From Chryseobacterium aquaeductus (GTDB taxonomy: Bacteria > Bacteroidota > Bacteroidia > Flavobacteriales > Weeksellaceae), in assembly GCF_905175375.1 (NCBI RefSeq), contig NZ_CAJIMS010000001.1, forward strand, positions 1,178,001 to 1,242,000: a stretch of 64,000 bases of DNA, given 5' to 3'. Shown here piece by piece: positions 28,143 through 37,290 of the stretch (positions are counted from its first letter, which is position 1; every line of letters starts with the position of its first letter). The notes beneath the pieces are model-generated. The model searched no databases, was not told where the DNA came from, and was given only the letters and a program-made list of their open reading frames with translations. A program made the translations under genes and the position numbers.

Positions 28143-28958
28143 ATGAATACTATAGAAAAATTAAAAAACATCATATTCAAAGAAGGTATTTATAACTATG
28201 TAAGGAGAAAAATGAATATATCTTATCTAGATAGTAAAACAACTTATAAAATAAAATATCGAGGAAATATCACAAAAATAGTTTTAAATAGAGCGTTTGG
28301 CTACGTAGATATGAAAATTTTTACTGACGGTATTTATGAAAAAGAAATCGTTGATGATATAGTCAATCACCTATCTATAGATAAAATAATGCTTGATATA
28401 GGTTCAAATATTGGACAGCACAGTTTATTATCAAGTCGATATTGCAAACAGATATATGCTTTTGAACCTATGCCTACAGTCTTTAATCAATTTAATGAAA
28501 GTATCAGGAAAAATAACATAAAAAATATTGAAACATTTAACATTGGAATTGGGGATAAAAAAGAGGATAAAGAATTTTATTTTATTAAAAACCATGCAGG
28601 AGCCAGTTCTTTTATTGACAGAAAAAATTCCAATACAGAAAAAATTTTATTAAAAATAGATACTTTAAAAAATATTTTAGGTAACACAAAATTTGATGTT
28701 GTAAAAATTGATGTTGAGGGATTTGAAGCCGTTGTAATTTTGGGAAATAAAGAAATTATTTTAAAAAACAGACCAGTTATTTTCTTGGAATTTGACAGAC
28801 CATCGATTGAAAATTGTTTGAGTTATAGTTCTAATCAATTATTTGAATTTTTCATTGAAAATAAATTTGTAATCTACAGTCGTAAATTGTCTAAAGATAT
28901 AAACTTTGTTGATTTTCAAGACATACACCAAGACAATTGGATCATAAAACCTCTTTAA
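28143..28958 (+). CDS. FkbM family methyltransferase
   Basis: The 271-residue protein has MLDIGSNIGQHSLLSSRY (SAM-binding), YAFEPMPTVFNQF and FDVVKIDVEGFEAVVILGN, which is the FkbM signature. It is a second FkbM gene after that at 12036, and one of the most A/T-rich genes here. The stop overlaps the ATG of the next gene (TAATG at 28956-28960). The sugar position methylated is unknown. Confidence 0.88.
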   Translation: MNTIEKLKNIIFKEGIYNYVRRKMNISYLDSKTTYKIKYRGNITKIVLNRAFGYVDMKIFTDGIYEKEIVDDIVNHLSIDKIMLDIGSNIGQHSLLSSRYCKQIYAFEPMPTVFNQFNESIRKNNIKNIETFNIGIGDKKEDKEFYFIKNHAGASSFIDRKNSNTEKILLKIDTLKNILGNTKFDVVKIDVEGFEAVVILGNKEIILKNRPVIFLEFDRPSIENCLSYSSNQLFEFFIENKFVIYSRKLSKDINFVDFQDIHQDNWIIKPL

Positions 28959-29899
28959 TGAAAATATCTGTCATCATTCCCGTTTATAATGCCGAAAAAT
29001 ATGTTTCAAAAGCTGTGGAATCTGCTCTTCAGTTTGAGGAAGTATATGAAATAATTTTGGTGGAAGACAAATCTCCTGATAATGCTCTGGAAGTTTGTAA
29101 AGAGCTAACCGAAAAACATGATCGAGTAAAACTTTATCAACATCATGACAAAGAAAATCATGGTGCCGGAGCCAGCAGGAATTTAGCTATTGAGAAATCG
29201 ACAGGTGATTTTATTGCTTTTCTGGATGCAGATGATTATTATCTTCCAAACCGATTTGACGCAGAAAAAAAGCTTTTCAAAAATCCTGACGTGGAGGGTG
29301 TTTATGGCGCAATTGGCGTACATTATTATTCTGAAAAAGCAAAAGAACAGTATTACAAAGTATTTGCTGACCGCTTAACTACGGTTTATAAAAAGCACGA
29401 CCCGAAAGACGTATTTCCGGGTCAGCTTAATATGAAGGGAAGTTTTGGACTTTTCAGTATTGATGCTTTGACTATACGAAGAAAATCTTTAATAAAGAAA
29501 GTAAAACCTTTGTTTAAAACTCATTTAAGACTGCATCAAGACACAGAGTTACTTTTCAGAAGCTCTTTCTACTTAAATTTTTATTCAGGAATTTTAGATG
29601 AGGCTGTGGCGATGAGAGGTGTTCACGAGAACAATCGAATTACACAGGTAGATACCAAAAAAGTAAAACCATCAACATCAAGAGTAATGCTTTGGAGAGA
29701 AGTAAACAGTTGGGCAGAAAATGAAGATTCTATGTCACAGAACATTAAAATTCATATCAAAAGAATGCATCGCAGCTGGGAAATTGCTCACGCTCCTCTT
29801 TTGAAAAAATGGGGAATGATTGCAAAGTATACAATTACAGATTTTAAAAATATTAGATCAGGGCTTTACAATATAAATTTCAGGAATGAGTTATTTTAA
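28958..29899 (+). CDS. GT2 family glycosyltransferase, copy B of a related pair
   Basis: The 313-residue product has ISVIIPVYNAEKYVSKAVES, IILVEDKSPDNAL and FLDADDYYLPNRFDAE. It is a paralogue of 26118-27071. A longer frame from 28937 exists, but the ATG at 28958, overlapping the upstream stop, aligns with the paralogue's N-terminus. The 3' end overlaps that of the convergent GNAT gene by 9 bases. Confidence 0.92.
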   Translation: MKISVIIPVYNAEKYVSKAVESALQFEEVYEIILVEDKSPDNALEVCKELTEKHDRVKLYQHHDKENHGAGASRNLAIEKSTGDFIAFLDADDYYLPNRFDAEKKLFKNPDVEGVYGAIGVHYYSEKAKEQYYKVFADRLTTVYKKHDPKDVFPGQLNMKGSFGLFSIDALTIRRKSLIKKVKPLFKTHLRLHQDTELLFRSSFYLNFYSGILDEAVAMRGVHENNRITQVDTKKVKPSTSRVMLWREVNSWAENEDSMSQNIKIHIKRMHRSWEIAHAPLLKKWGMIAKYTITDFKNIRSGLYNINFRNELF

Positions 29900-30469
29900 C
29901 TCTTTTCCCATTAAATACTTTTTTTCGAGAATATTATTGATTTCTCTTATGATTTTAAAGTTCTTACTCGTGTAAAATTGCAGTGCAGAATTATTTTGCT
30001 CAACTTCAAGTTCATAATAATCCTTTGTTTTCTTAAGTTCCTGCTCAAATCCTTCCAGAAGTTTTTTCCCGATTCCTGATCCTTTGCGTTTTTCATCAAC
30101 TGCGATATAAACCAATTGTGTTTTTGAGTCTCCCTGCTGAAATCCTTTCGCAAAAAAACTCTGAAAAATATACAAAAGATATCTAGGATGCTTAATTAAA
30201 GCTAAAAGTGTTTGTTTAATAATATATGTTTTGTTTTGAGATGTAAAGCTTCCGAACATGTCTTCAACATCTAATGTTCCGAAAACAAAACCGCACAACT
30301 CTCCTCCCTCTTTATAACCAACTAAAACCGTATCATCTTCTTTACGTAAATGATGTAAGTAAAACTTTTCTATAAAATCGTTGGTATAGAAATTTATAAG
30401 GCTGGGCAAATTATTTTTATGAATATTGACCACTTCTGTCAAATCTTCTTTGGTAAGATTAAGAATCAT
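29891..30469 (-). CDS. GNAT family N-acetyltransferase
   Basis: A 192-residue acetyl-CoA-dependent transferase. VYIAVDEKRKGSGIGKKLL is the motif A region (R-x-x-G-x-G/A), preceded by GGELCGFVFGTLD. The terminal ALQFYTSKNFKI is motif B. It follows the FemAB-like gene with an ATGA overlap, suggesting coupled translation. In a glycan locus it could N-acetylate an amino sugar, though the acceptor is not evident. Confidence 0.85.
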   Translation of the reverse strand: MILNLTKEDLTEVVNIHKNNLPSLINFYTNDFIEKFYLHHLRKEDDTVLVGYKEGGELCGFVFGTLDVEDMFGSFTSQNKTYIIKQTLLALIKHPRYLLYIFQSFFAKGFQQGDSKTQLVYIAVDEKRKGSGIGKKLLEGFEQELKKTKDYYELEVEQNNSALQFYTSKNFKIIREINNILEKKYLMGKELK

Positions 30470-31449
30470 TTTAATACTTTATAAATCAGTTTAGGACCCA
30501 AAAAATTAGCTATCGGCAATGGTAGTTTCTTCCACATATTGATGAGAAGCTTAATAAGCTTGCCATCTTCATCATTGGTGTGAGAAGCTTTGTTGAAATA
30601 GTAGTAATACAGCTGAACAGGCTCGGCGCCCCAAGATAGCTTATACTTCACTGTACTTTGTCTGTTTTTGCTTCTACCCATATCAAATGCTAAAATCTTT
30701 CGATCGATAGCAAATTTAATGATATTCCAATATAGAATATTATTTACAGAAAGTTTATTAAATTCTTTTAAAGTCGCTGCATAAGGATGACAAATATAAT
30801 CATCATTGAATATCATACAAGCTGCAGAAATTGGCATCTCATCAATATAAATTACCATAAACTGACCGCGAAATTTTGAATCACTATTAAAATATTTCAC
30901 GATGTTACCATAAAAATTCTTTGAATGTGTAGGTGTTCCCAGATCACGCCATGCTTTGGTAATCACTTCGTAGAAATCATCTAATAATTCCTGTCCACCT
31001 GTCTTTATCTGAAAATCATTTTTCTCTGCTTTACGAACCTGATTTCTTGTCTTAGATTTGATATGTTTATTCCAAACCACATCGATTCCACCTGACAGAT
31101 CAAGTACGAATGTTTTGTAATCTGTGACCAAAATGAATTGTAATGAATCATGAAGGTTTAGCTCTTCTTTCGATTTTATCAGAATTGGCTTATCTGTAAG
31201 TTTAAGAAAACCTTCACCAACTTCTTTATTTTCTAAAAAACGCCCCCCGTAAGATAAATATGGAGCATTAGAATAATAACTCCCATTACCAAAAAGGTTG
31301 AGTTTATTTTCCTGAAATTCTACAATCTTTGCTTCTAAAGGATATGTATCAAGAACAATACTTTTCCATTCATCTGATTCAGAAAAATTAGTCCACGAAC
31401 TCATATTCTTTAAATTTTTGATTAAAACACAGATCATATTCCTTTGCAT
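30466..31449 (-). CDS. FemAB-like GNAT-fold acyltransferase
   Basis: The 327-residue protein matches the FemAB/BioF2-like fold: HIKSKTRNQVRKAEKNDF at the middle, FYEVITKAWRDLGTPTHSKNFY, and SAACMIFNDDYICHPYAATLKEFNKLSVNNILYW, then FDMGRSK. Such proteins transfer aminoacyl or acyl groups, and related ones sit in exopolysaccharide loci. Several ATGs lie near the N-terminus (31449, 31437, 31404), so the exact start is uncertain. It overlaps the GNAT gene by 4 bases. Confidence 0.82.
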   Translation of the reverse strand: MQRNMICVLIKNLKNMSSWTNFSESDEWKSIVLDTYPLEAKIVEFQENKLNLFGNGSYYSNAPYLSYGGRFLENKEVGEGFLKLTDKPILIKSKEELNLHDSLQFILVTDYKTFVLDLSGGIDVVWNKHIKSKTRNQVRKAEKNDFQIKTGGQELLDDFYEVITKAWRDLGTPTHSKNFYGNIVKYFNSDSKFRGQFMVIYIDEMPISAACMIFNDDYICHPYAATLKEFNKLSVNNILYWNIIKFAIDRKILAFDMGRSKNRQSTVKYKLSWGAEPVQLYYYYFNKASHTNDEDGKLIKLLINMWKKLPLPIANFLGPKLIYKVLK

Positions 31450-31472
31450 TGATGATTAATATGTTGCTCATT

Positions 31473-32819
31473 TTATTTATGCGAAAGTGACTTCAAATCA
31501 AAATATTTTATAATATTTTTTTCTTCAGCTGTATTCTTATGTGGATTTTTATCAATGTATTCTATTCCGTTTTCAAAAAGAACTCTTCTGTTAAATTTCG
31601 AATAATTATCTTTAAAATAATTTAATTGTTCATTTATTACAACCTCGTCACTGATCTTCTTTTTTTCTAAGATTTCGTGGGAAAGACTTTTGTATATCTT
31701 ATCTGACTGAAAGCAAATTAAACTACTTACCATAAAGAATACTACAAGCCAAACAGCAGCGATGCCTTTTATCAATGATGAGTTAAACTCAAAAACTTTA
31801 ACAAACCGATTAGCTATAAAGGCAATAACAATAATTATCAGCATTGTTGAAAAAAACATCAATCTTGTTCCGGTAAGTGGAGAATAAGAAATAATCAATA
31901 TAGCCAAAATAGCCAAAAAAAGGCAGCTTAACAAAAGACAAAACTCTCTTCGGTTTAGTAATTTTCTTTTAGCTAGGTAAGCAAATCCTAAAAAAGAGAT
32001 CACAGTTATAAAAATCAATTCAAAATTAAAGTAATAATAAAACTTCAGTATTTTAGTAAATGTGGCAAAGTAATCCTCAAAACTAAAACCATACTGAGTC
32101 TTACCAACAGTTCTATATTTCACCGTATTCGCCGGTGCAAAAAATAATGCCAAATACCCTAAAGCAACCGAAATATTAATCGCCATAATGTTCAAATCAG
32201 GAAGTTTCTTGTTTTTAAACATAACTATAACACCACAAACCCCTGAAAAAAGCAAAAGAATCGGTGGTACATGCTCGTTTCCCATTCCTGTTACAAACGC
32301 TACAAGACTTAGTAAAATAATCTTTAAACCAGATTTCGGCAATATATTCCGTTGAAAAATAAAGTATTCTGTCATCACAAATAAATACAGCAAATACAGA
32401 ACATGTGTAAAAGTATAGTTGGTCGCAAACGGACTATAATAAAACAATTCCCCAAAATAATTAATTAAAAAAATAAAAGCCGCAGTTAGAATCAGAAATT
32501 TCCACGCATCTTTTTTTTGAGAAATTTTCGGAAATTGTCTAAAAACATTAGCAAATAAAGCCCATAAAAATCCGTTAAAAAGCAGGAATCCAAATATAAC
32601 TTTCAGCATTTTGCTGCGAGCGACGATATTCAGAAAAAACTGTCCGCTTCTTGGATTTACGTGATTATAGCTATCCCAATATTCAGAAAAAACATAGGGC
32701 AATTGCGATTTATCAAGATAGTAGAATTCATCTCGTGTGACAGGAAACCAATACAGACTTAGTAGAAATCCTATATTGATAAGAACAATTAAAAATAAAG
32801 GTAAATATTTAGTCTTCAT
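31473..32819 (-). CDS. Polytopic membrane protein, probable GT-C-type glycosyltransferase (DUF6056-like)
   Basis: A 448-residue integral membrane protein with about ten hydrophobic helices, starting with an N-terminal helix followed by TRDEFYYL. An acidic motif after the first helix is typical of GT-C glycosyltransferases. GMGNEHVPP lies in a later loop, and the last 80 residues are soluble. The start overlaps the end of the GtrB-like gene by 11 bases. Such a pairing usually means the GtrB-like enzyme makes a polyprenyl-phosphate sugar that this protein transfers on the periplasmic side. The family name is tentative. Confidence 0.65.
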   Translation of the reverse strand: MKTKYLPLFLIVLINIGFLLSLYWFPVTRDEFYYLDKSQLPYVFSEYWDSYNHVNPRSGQFFLNIVARSKMLKVIFGFLLFNGFLWALFANVFRQFPKISQKKDAWKFLILTAAFIFLINYFGELFYYSPFATNYTFTHVLYLLYLFVMTEYFIFQRNILPKSGLKIILLSLVAFVTGMGNEHVPPILLLFSGVCGVIVMFKNKKLPDLNIMAINISVALGYLALFFAPANTVKYRTVGKTQYGFSFEDYFATFTKILKFYYYFNFELIFITVISFLGFAYLAKRKLLNRREFCLLLSCLFLAILAILIISYSPLTGTRLMFFSTMLIIIVIAFIANRFVKVFEFNSSLIKGIAAVWLVVFFMVSSLICFQSDKIYKSLSHEILEKKKISDEVVINEQLNYFKDNYSKFNRRVLFENGIEYIDKNPHKNTAEEKNIIKYFDLKSLSHK

Positions 32820-33762
32820 TTTTAATAATTTCGTTAAAATACAGCGGTCTATTTTTTACTTCTATATGAATTCTTCCTATATATTCGCCTAAAATTCCTA
32901 AAAAAAGCATAATGAGAGAGCAAAAAAAGATCATGACCGATAGCAGTGTTAAAAATCCAGTTTTAGGTTCATGATTAATATAACTTTGATAGATGGAAAA
33001 CGCCAAGAATAATATAGAACTGAAACATCCAAAAAAGCCCAGCAAAGTTGCAAGTCTTAATGGTTTCACAGAAAACTGTATTACACTATCAATTGCCAGC
33101 TTGTAAAGTTTTAAAAAATTATATTTCGAAGTACCTGCGAATCTTTTCGGAGCTTTAAATTCCAGAATCAAAGCATCTTGAAGACCAACCAGTGAAAGCA
33201 TACCTCGAAACATTCTGTCCGTCTCATTAAGTTGATTGATCCAAATGACATATTTTTTATCTAAAAGTCTAAAGTCAGGCATATTTCTCGGGATTTTCAC
33301 ATCCGAAAGAAAATTGAGAAGTTTATAATATGTATTTCCCAGAATTCTATACTTCAATCCCTTGTCCTCATTGTCAACACGTTGCGTAAGTATTAATTTG
33401 TAACCCTCATGCCATTTTTGAATCATTTTCGCAGCCATTGCAGGAGGATGCTGCAAATCGGCATCCATGAAAAGAACTGCAAACTCATTCTCTTTATTAT
33501 GCTGAGCAACATAGTTTAGTCCAGCAGTCATCGCCATTTCGTGCCCGAAATTTTTTGACTGGTTGATGATGGTAATGTGAGAATCACTTTTTTGAAGATC
33601 TTTTAAAATCTGAAGCGTCTGATCTCTTGAGCCATCATTCACAAATACAAGTTCATAATCTTCAAAATAAATTTTATTGAGCTCTTCATGTAGTCCCGTA
33701 TTCAACACTACAAGATTCTCTTCTTCATTATAAGCGGATATAATCAGGTAAACTTTCTTCAT
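32809..33762 (-). CDS. GtrB/ArnC-like polyprenyl-phosphate glycosyltransferase
   Basis: GT2 enzyme of 317 residues with KVYLIISAYNEEENL, LVFVNDGSRDQTL, FMDADLQHPPAM (DxD) and PDFRLLDK. Two hydrophobic helices lie near the C-terminus, as in GtrB and dolichol-phosphate mannosyltransferases that make undecaprenyl-phosphate sugars. An upstream in-frame ATG at 33807 would add 15 residues, but the family's usual start is MKKVYLIIS, so 33762 is chosen. It lies downstream of a methyltransferase gene and upstream of its likely membrane partner. Confidence 0.9.
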   Translation of the reverse strand: MKKVYLIISAYNEEENLVVLNTGLHEELNKIYFEDYELVFVNDGSRDQTLQILKDLQKSDSHITIINQSKNFGHEMAMTAGLNYVAQHNKENEFAVLFMDADLQHPPAMAAKMIQKWHEGYKLILTQRVDNEDKGLKYRILGNTYYKLLNFLSDVKIPRNMPDFRLLDKKYVIWINQLNETDRMFRGMLSLVGLQDALILEFKAPKRFAGTSKYNFLKLYKLAIDSVIQFSVKPLRLATLLGFFGCFSSILFLAFSIYQSYINHEPKTGFLTLLSVMIFFCSLIMLFLGILGEYIGRIHIEVKNRPLYFNEIIKNED

Positions 33763-33820
33763 ATTAAATATTTCTTTTTTCAAAAGGTTTAAAATATATG
33801 GCATCAAGTCAACCAGAAAA

Positions 33821-34594
33821 TTACTCCTTCACAAAAATTCCTACAAATTTCCTTTCAAACTCCACAACAGTAGGAACAATCTTTTCTTGCTCACAAAAAT
33901 CTTGGAAAGCTGAATTATCATTAATATCATCAGAAATAAAAACTCCACCTTTTCTTAATTTTGGATAAAGAGTTTTATAAGCCCACATCATACCTTCATA
34001 AGATTTATCAGAATCATAATGTACAACGTCAATCTCTCTACTCTCCTTTAATATTTTGGGTAAAGATTCGCGATCAGCGTGGCGAAAAAGTTTCCAGTTT
34101 CCTCTTAAATAATCAGGAACCACGCACCCAACATATTGATCCCCGTTTTGTCCTAAATATGGCATATCTGAACTATATAGTGTCCCGTTTCTTTTTTGGA
34201 GAGAAGTAAGAGTAGCAAAAGAGCTCCAACCATACGCCACTCCAGTTTCAATAACAGTTTGTGCCTGAGTAAATTCACAAGCACTGTATAATAGTTCCAA
34301 AGCTCCCGCTCCACCCATTTTTATAGGGCAGGCATTCTGGATATCCAAAGCCCTCCCAAATTCTTGAGGATATCTTTCTGAAAAAGGCTGAAATTCCAAA
34401 TTAAATAATTTTTTAACAGCAATTTCTTGATTGACGGCAATTTGTGAAGCCCAAAGGTTCGTTTTTTCTTTCCCTTTGAAAGCACCGTTTCTGTTTAAAG
34501 TATTTTTGATGATTTTTCTACCCAATTCAGGGTAAAGATCGGGTCTTTTAAGATATCCGATAAAAGTTTTGAAAACTCTTGCTATTTCACTCAC
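33821..34594 (-). CDS. Class I SAM-dependent methyltransferase
   Basis: The 257-residue protein contains VIETGVAYGWSSFATLTSL (motif I), YSSDMP, and IDVVHYDSDKSYEGMMWAY followed by RKGGVFISDDI, which fits the Methyltransf_24 and CmcI-like group. The GTG at 34594 is taken as start, because the longer frame (TTG at 34615) would begin inside the predicted -7 box. It heads the five-gene minus-strand run. The substrate is unknown. Confidence 0.75.
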   Translation of the reverse strand: MSEIARVFKTFIGYLKRPDLYPELGRKIIKNTLNRNGAFKGKEKTNLWASQIAVNQEIAVKKLFNLEFQPFSERYPQEFGRALDIQNACPIKMGGAGALELLYSACEFTQAQTVIETGVAYGWSSFATLTSLQKRNGTLYSSDMPYLGQNGDQYVGCVVPDYLRGNWKLFRHADRESLPKILKESREIDVVHYDSDKSYEGMMWAYKTLYPKLRKGGVFISDDINDNSAFQDFCEQEKIVPTVVEFERKFVGIFVKE

Positions 34595-34612
34595 TGTGTT
34601 TAATTTATAGTA

Positions 34613-34620
34613 CAAAAATA
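34613..34620 (-). promoter_or_regulatory. Candidate -7 box for the minus-strand five-gene run
   Basis: On the minus strand 34620-34613 reads TATTTTTG, matching TAnnTTTG, 18 bases before the GTG start at 34594. It is back-to-back with the plus-strand box at 34657. Confidence 0.5.
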
Positions 34621-34656
34621 AAGATTTTTATCTTATTATTAATTTTTAATAATAAT

Positions 34657-34664
34657 TATCTTTG
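34657..34664 (+). promoter_or_regulatory. Candidate -7 box for the last glycosyltransferase block
   Basis: TATCTTTG matches TAnnTTTG. It lies 35 bases before the ATG at 34700 and shows that the GTG at 34664 cannot be the true start of that gene, since that GTG is part of the box. Confidence 0.5.
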
Positions 34665-34699
34665 TGAAAAATTTATTAACACAAATTCCTCACATACAG

Positions 34700-35539
34700 A
34701 TGAAGTTCTCGATACTCATTGCAAATTACAATAATGGAAAGTTTTTTAGAAACTGCTACGATTCTATAATTTCTCAAAGTTATGATAATTGGGAAGCTAT
34801 CATTTTAGATGATGCATCTACAGATGATTCTCTAGAAGTTATAGAGAATATAATAGGTGATGACAATCGTTTCAAAATTTACAAAAACGACCACAATTCA
34901 GGTGTTGGAATTACCAAAAGCAAACTGATACAACTCGTAGATGGCGAAATATGCGGTTTCGTTGATCCTGATGACGCAATCACTGAGAACGCTTTGCAGT
35001 CGGCTATTACAATTTTTAAAAAGAATAAAAAAGTTGTTCTCACCTACTCAAAATACGTACAATGTGATGAGAACCTTTCGCATTTAGACATTCCGAAAAA
35101 CTCTATGCAGGTTCCCAACGGTGATGCTTACTTTTTTAATTGCCCGGTTCATATAGTACATTTTGTATGCTTCAGAAAAGAAATTTACGATAAGACAGAA
35201 AAAATGAATTCTGAAATGAAAATCGCAGAAGATCAGGATTTGTATTTAAAAATGTATGAAAAAGGCAAGGTGAAATTTATCAATGAGCCCAACTATCTCT
35301 ACCGAACACATTCTGGCGGCATTTCTCAAAATGATAACAGACCTAAATCAAGAGAATATTTTGCACAAGTTATTTTTGATGCTATGAAAAGAAGAAATCT
35401 AAAGGAAATCAACGGCAAAGCAATCCCTGATCGATTTGGCGAACCAAAAGAAATTTATGACTTGTTAGAATATCAGAATTCAATTTCGTACAGAATTAAA
35501 AAGAAATTGCGGATATTGGCGCAACAATTATTTAACTAA
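34700..35539 (+). CDS. GT2 family glycosyltransferase
   Basis: The ATG at 34700 gives MKFSILIANYNNGKFFRNCYDS, a normal GT2 N-terminus. Then come ILDDASTDDSL, FVDPDDAIT (DxD) and EMKIAEDQDLYLKMYEKGK. The 279-residue enzyme begins the block transcribed away from the minus-strand run, and its stop overlaps the next ATG by one base (TAATG). Donor and acceptor are not predictable. Confidence 0.9.
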   Translation: MKFSILIANYNNGKFFRNCYDSIISQSYDNWEAIILDDASTDDSLEVIENIIGDDNRFKIYKNDHNSGVGITKSKLIQLVDGEICGFVDPDDAITENALQSAITIFKKNKKVVLTYSKYVQCDENLSHLDIPKNSMQVPNGDAYFFNCPVHIVHFVCFRKEIYDKTEKMNSEMKIAEDQDLYLKMYEKGKVKFINEPNYLYRTHSGGISQNDNRPKSREYFAQVIFDAMKRRNLKEINGKAIPDRFGEPKEIYDLLEYQNSISYRIKKKLRILAQQLFN

Positions 35540-36696
35540 TGATGAAAAACAACAAAATAAAAGTTCTTTTCAGGCATCGCTCCATGGAAATGGGTGGTGT
35601 TGAAAAAGTAATTTTAAGTATGCTCAACCATCTTGATACAAATAAATTTCAGATGACGATTTGTTTAAATTTGAATCAGGGCGAACTTCGAAATGAGTTC
35701 CCAAAACACATCCGTAAAGTATATATTGCAGATGGGAAGGAAGATTTTTCTAAAAATTCTGTCATACTAAAACTACAGCTTGCAAAAAGAAAGTTAAAAC
35801 TACAGAAGGCTCAAAAAAAACCACAAATTGTTCAAAAACTCCTCAATGAAAATTTTGACATTGAGATTGCACCCACGTATGCCGCTTTTTCTTCAGTTCT
35901 CAATTCGCTGAATAAAAATTCAAAAAAAATCGGCTGGTTTCATTCCGATATTACATTTCCGAATTTACAACCGTTAGTTCCCGAAATTTTAAAACAAATT
36001 CCTCAGTTTGATTATTTTATTTTTGGTTCTCAACAGACTAAAGATGTTTTAATTGAAACTTATCCCAATTTAATGATTCCCGAAAATCAGGTTATTTTAA
36101 ATGCAATTCCGATTGAAGAATTGAGAGATAAGGCAGCCGTTTTTAAACCTGAGTTTCCAAACAAACCAATCTTTGTTTCTGTAGCAAGACTTAACAGCCG
36201 AAAGGGTTTTCACAAATTGATGGATGCACATTCAAAATTACTTAAAGATGGTTTTGATCATCATATAATCGTGATAGGCGACGGGGACGAGAAAGAAAAT
36301 TTAAAAAGACAAGCTGAAAATCTAGGCGTAAACAAGAGTTTTCTGTTTTTAGGATCATTATTAAATCCTTATCCTTACGTAAAAAATGCAGATTTTTTCA
36401 TTCTTCCTTCTGAGTCTGAAAGTTGGCCGCTTATAATTGCAGATGCTCTTATACTTCAAAAACCGATCATCTCTACCAACGTTGGTGGCATTCCGGAAAT
36501 GATTACTCATGGTAAAACAGGCTATCTCATCAATTACGAGACCACCGAAATGTACGATGCAATGAAAAAATTTATTACAGAACCTGAATTTGTTTCAAAC
36601 ATTCAAAAAAACCTGCATAATATTGAAAAACAGTTTGATAATCAGAAAATTTTTGATGCGGTAGAGAATATCATTAGTAAATTAGTTGAAAAATAA
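35539..36696 (+). CDS. GT4 family glycosyltransferase
   Basis: A 385-residue GT-B enzyme. FRHRSMEMGGVEKVILSML is the acceptor-side Gly-rich loop, FVSVARLNSRKGFHKLMDA and IVIGDGDEKENLKRQA lie in the C-terminal domain, and LPSESESWPLIIADALILQKPIISTNVGGIPEMI holds the E-x7-E motif. It is closely related in plan to the gene at 37287. The start may be the second ATG at 35542. Confidence 0.94.
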   Translation: MMKNNKIKVLFRHRSMEMGGVEKVILSMLNHLDTNKFQMTICLNLNQGELRNEFPKHIRKVYIADGKEDFSKNSVILKLQLAKRKLKLQKAQKKPQIVQKLLNENFDIEIAPTYAAFSSVLNSLNKNSKKIGWFHSDITFPNLQPLVPEILKQIPQFDYFIFGSQQTKDVLIETYPNLMIPENQVILNAIPIEELRDKAAVFKPEFPNKPIFVSVARLNSRKGFHKLMDAHSKLLKDGFDHHIIVIGDGDEKENLKRQAENLGVNKSFLFLGSLLNPYPYVKNADFFILPSESESWPLIIADALILQKPIISTNVGGIPEMITHGKTGYLINYETTEMYDAMKKFITEPEFVSNIQKNLHNIEKQFDNQKIFDAVENIISKLVEK

Positions 36697-36723
36697 TTTA
36701 CTATCCAGTTTAAAAAACATTTG

Positions 36724-37290
36724 ATGAATTTATTTTACAGAATTATCCTTAAAACCAATGTCATTTGTCGAGATATACACGACAATGCTTACATAGAAAT
36801 ATGCAAAGCACGAGGCATGAAGGTGGGTAAGAATGTTATTTTAATAGAAACTCCTGCTTTTGGTTCAGAACCTTATCTCATAGAGATCAGCGACTGTACC
36901 AAAATTACCGCTGGCTGCACTTTCATCAACCACGACGGCGCAATGTATGTCATTAGAAATATGGAGAAATACAAAGATGCCAGAAATTTCGGAAGGATAA
37001 AACTTGGAAGCAATTGTTTTGCTGGCAACAACTGTACGTTTTTACCAGGCTCTCAAATGGGAAACAACTGTATTTTGGGAACAGGTTCTGTTCTTAACAC
37101 ATCAATGCCGGACAATTCTGTGTACACAGGAGTCCCAGCAAAATTTATTTGCACTATAGAAGAGTACGGAAATAAAGCTTTAGCTAACAACGTCATGTAC
37201 CCTAGAGAACTCGAGCCTCACCGTTCAAAATTAGACACTTACATCAAAGAGCATCTTCCCCATAATTATAAACACATAAAAAACAAATGA
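36724..37290 (+). CDS. Hexapeptide-repeat acyltransferase (LbetaH fold)
   Basis: The 188-residue protein has the left-handed beta-helix repeats of sugar and serine acetyltransferases (NCFAGNNCTFLPGSQMGNNC, ILGTGSVLNTSMPDNSVYTG, VPAKFICTIEEY). The early FINHDGAMYVIR region supplies the catalytic His. A TTG three bases earlier is less likely than this ATG. It overlaps the next GT4 gene by 4 bases, so it probably O-acetylates the same glycan. Confidence 0.85.
   Translation: MNLFYRIILKTNVICRDIHDNAYIEICKARGMKVGKNVILIETPAFGSEPYLIEISDCTKITAGCTFINHDGAMYVIRNMEKYKDARNFGRIKLGSNCFAGNNCTFLPGSQMGNNCILGTGSVLNTSMPDNSVYTGVPAKFICTIEEYGNKALANNVMYPRELEPHRSKLDTYIKEHLPHNYKHIKNK

Noticed and set aside
34664..34699. 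GTG at 34664 as start of the GT2 gene
   Set aside because: The GTG is part of a perfect -7 box (TATCTTTG), and the GT2 fold starts at the ATG at 34700.
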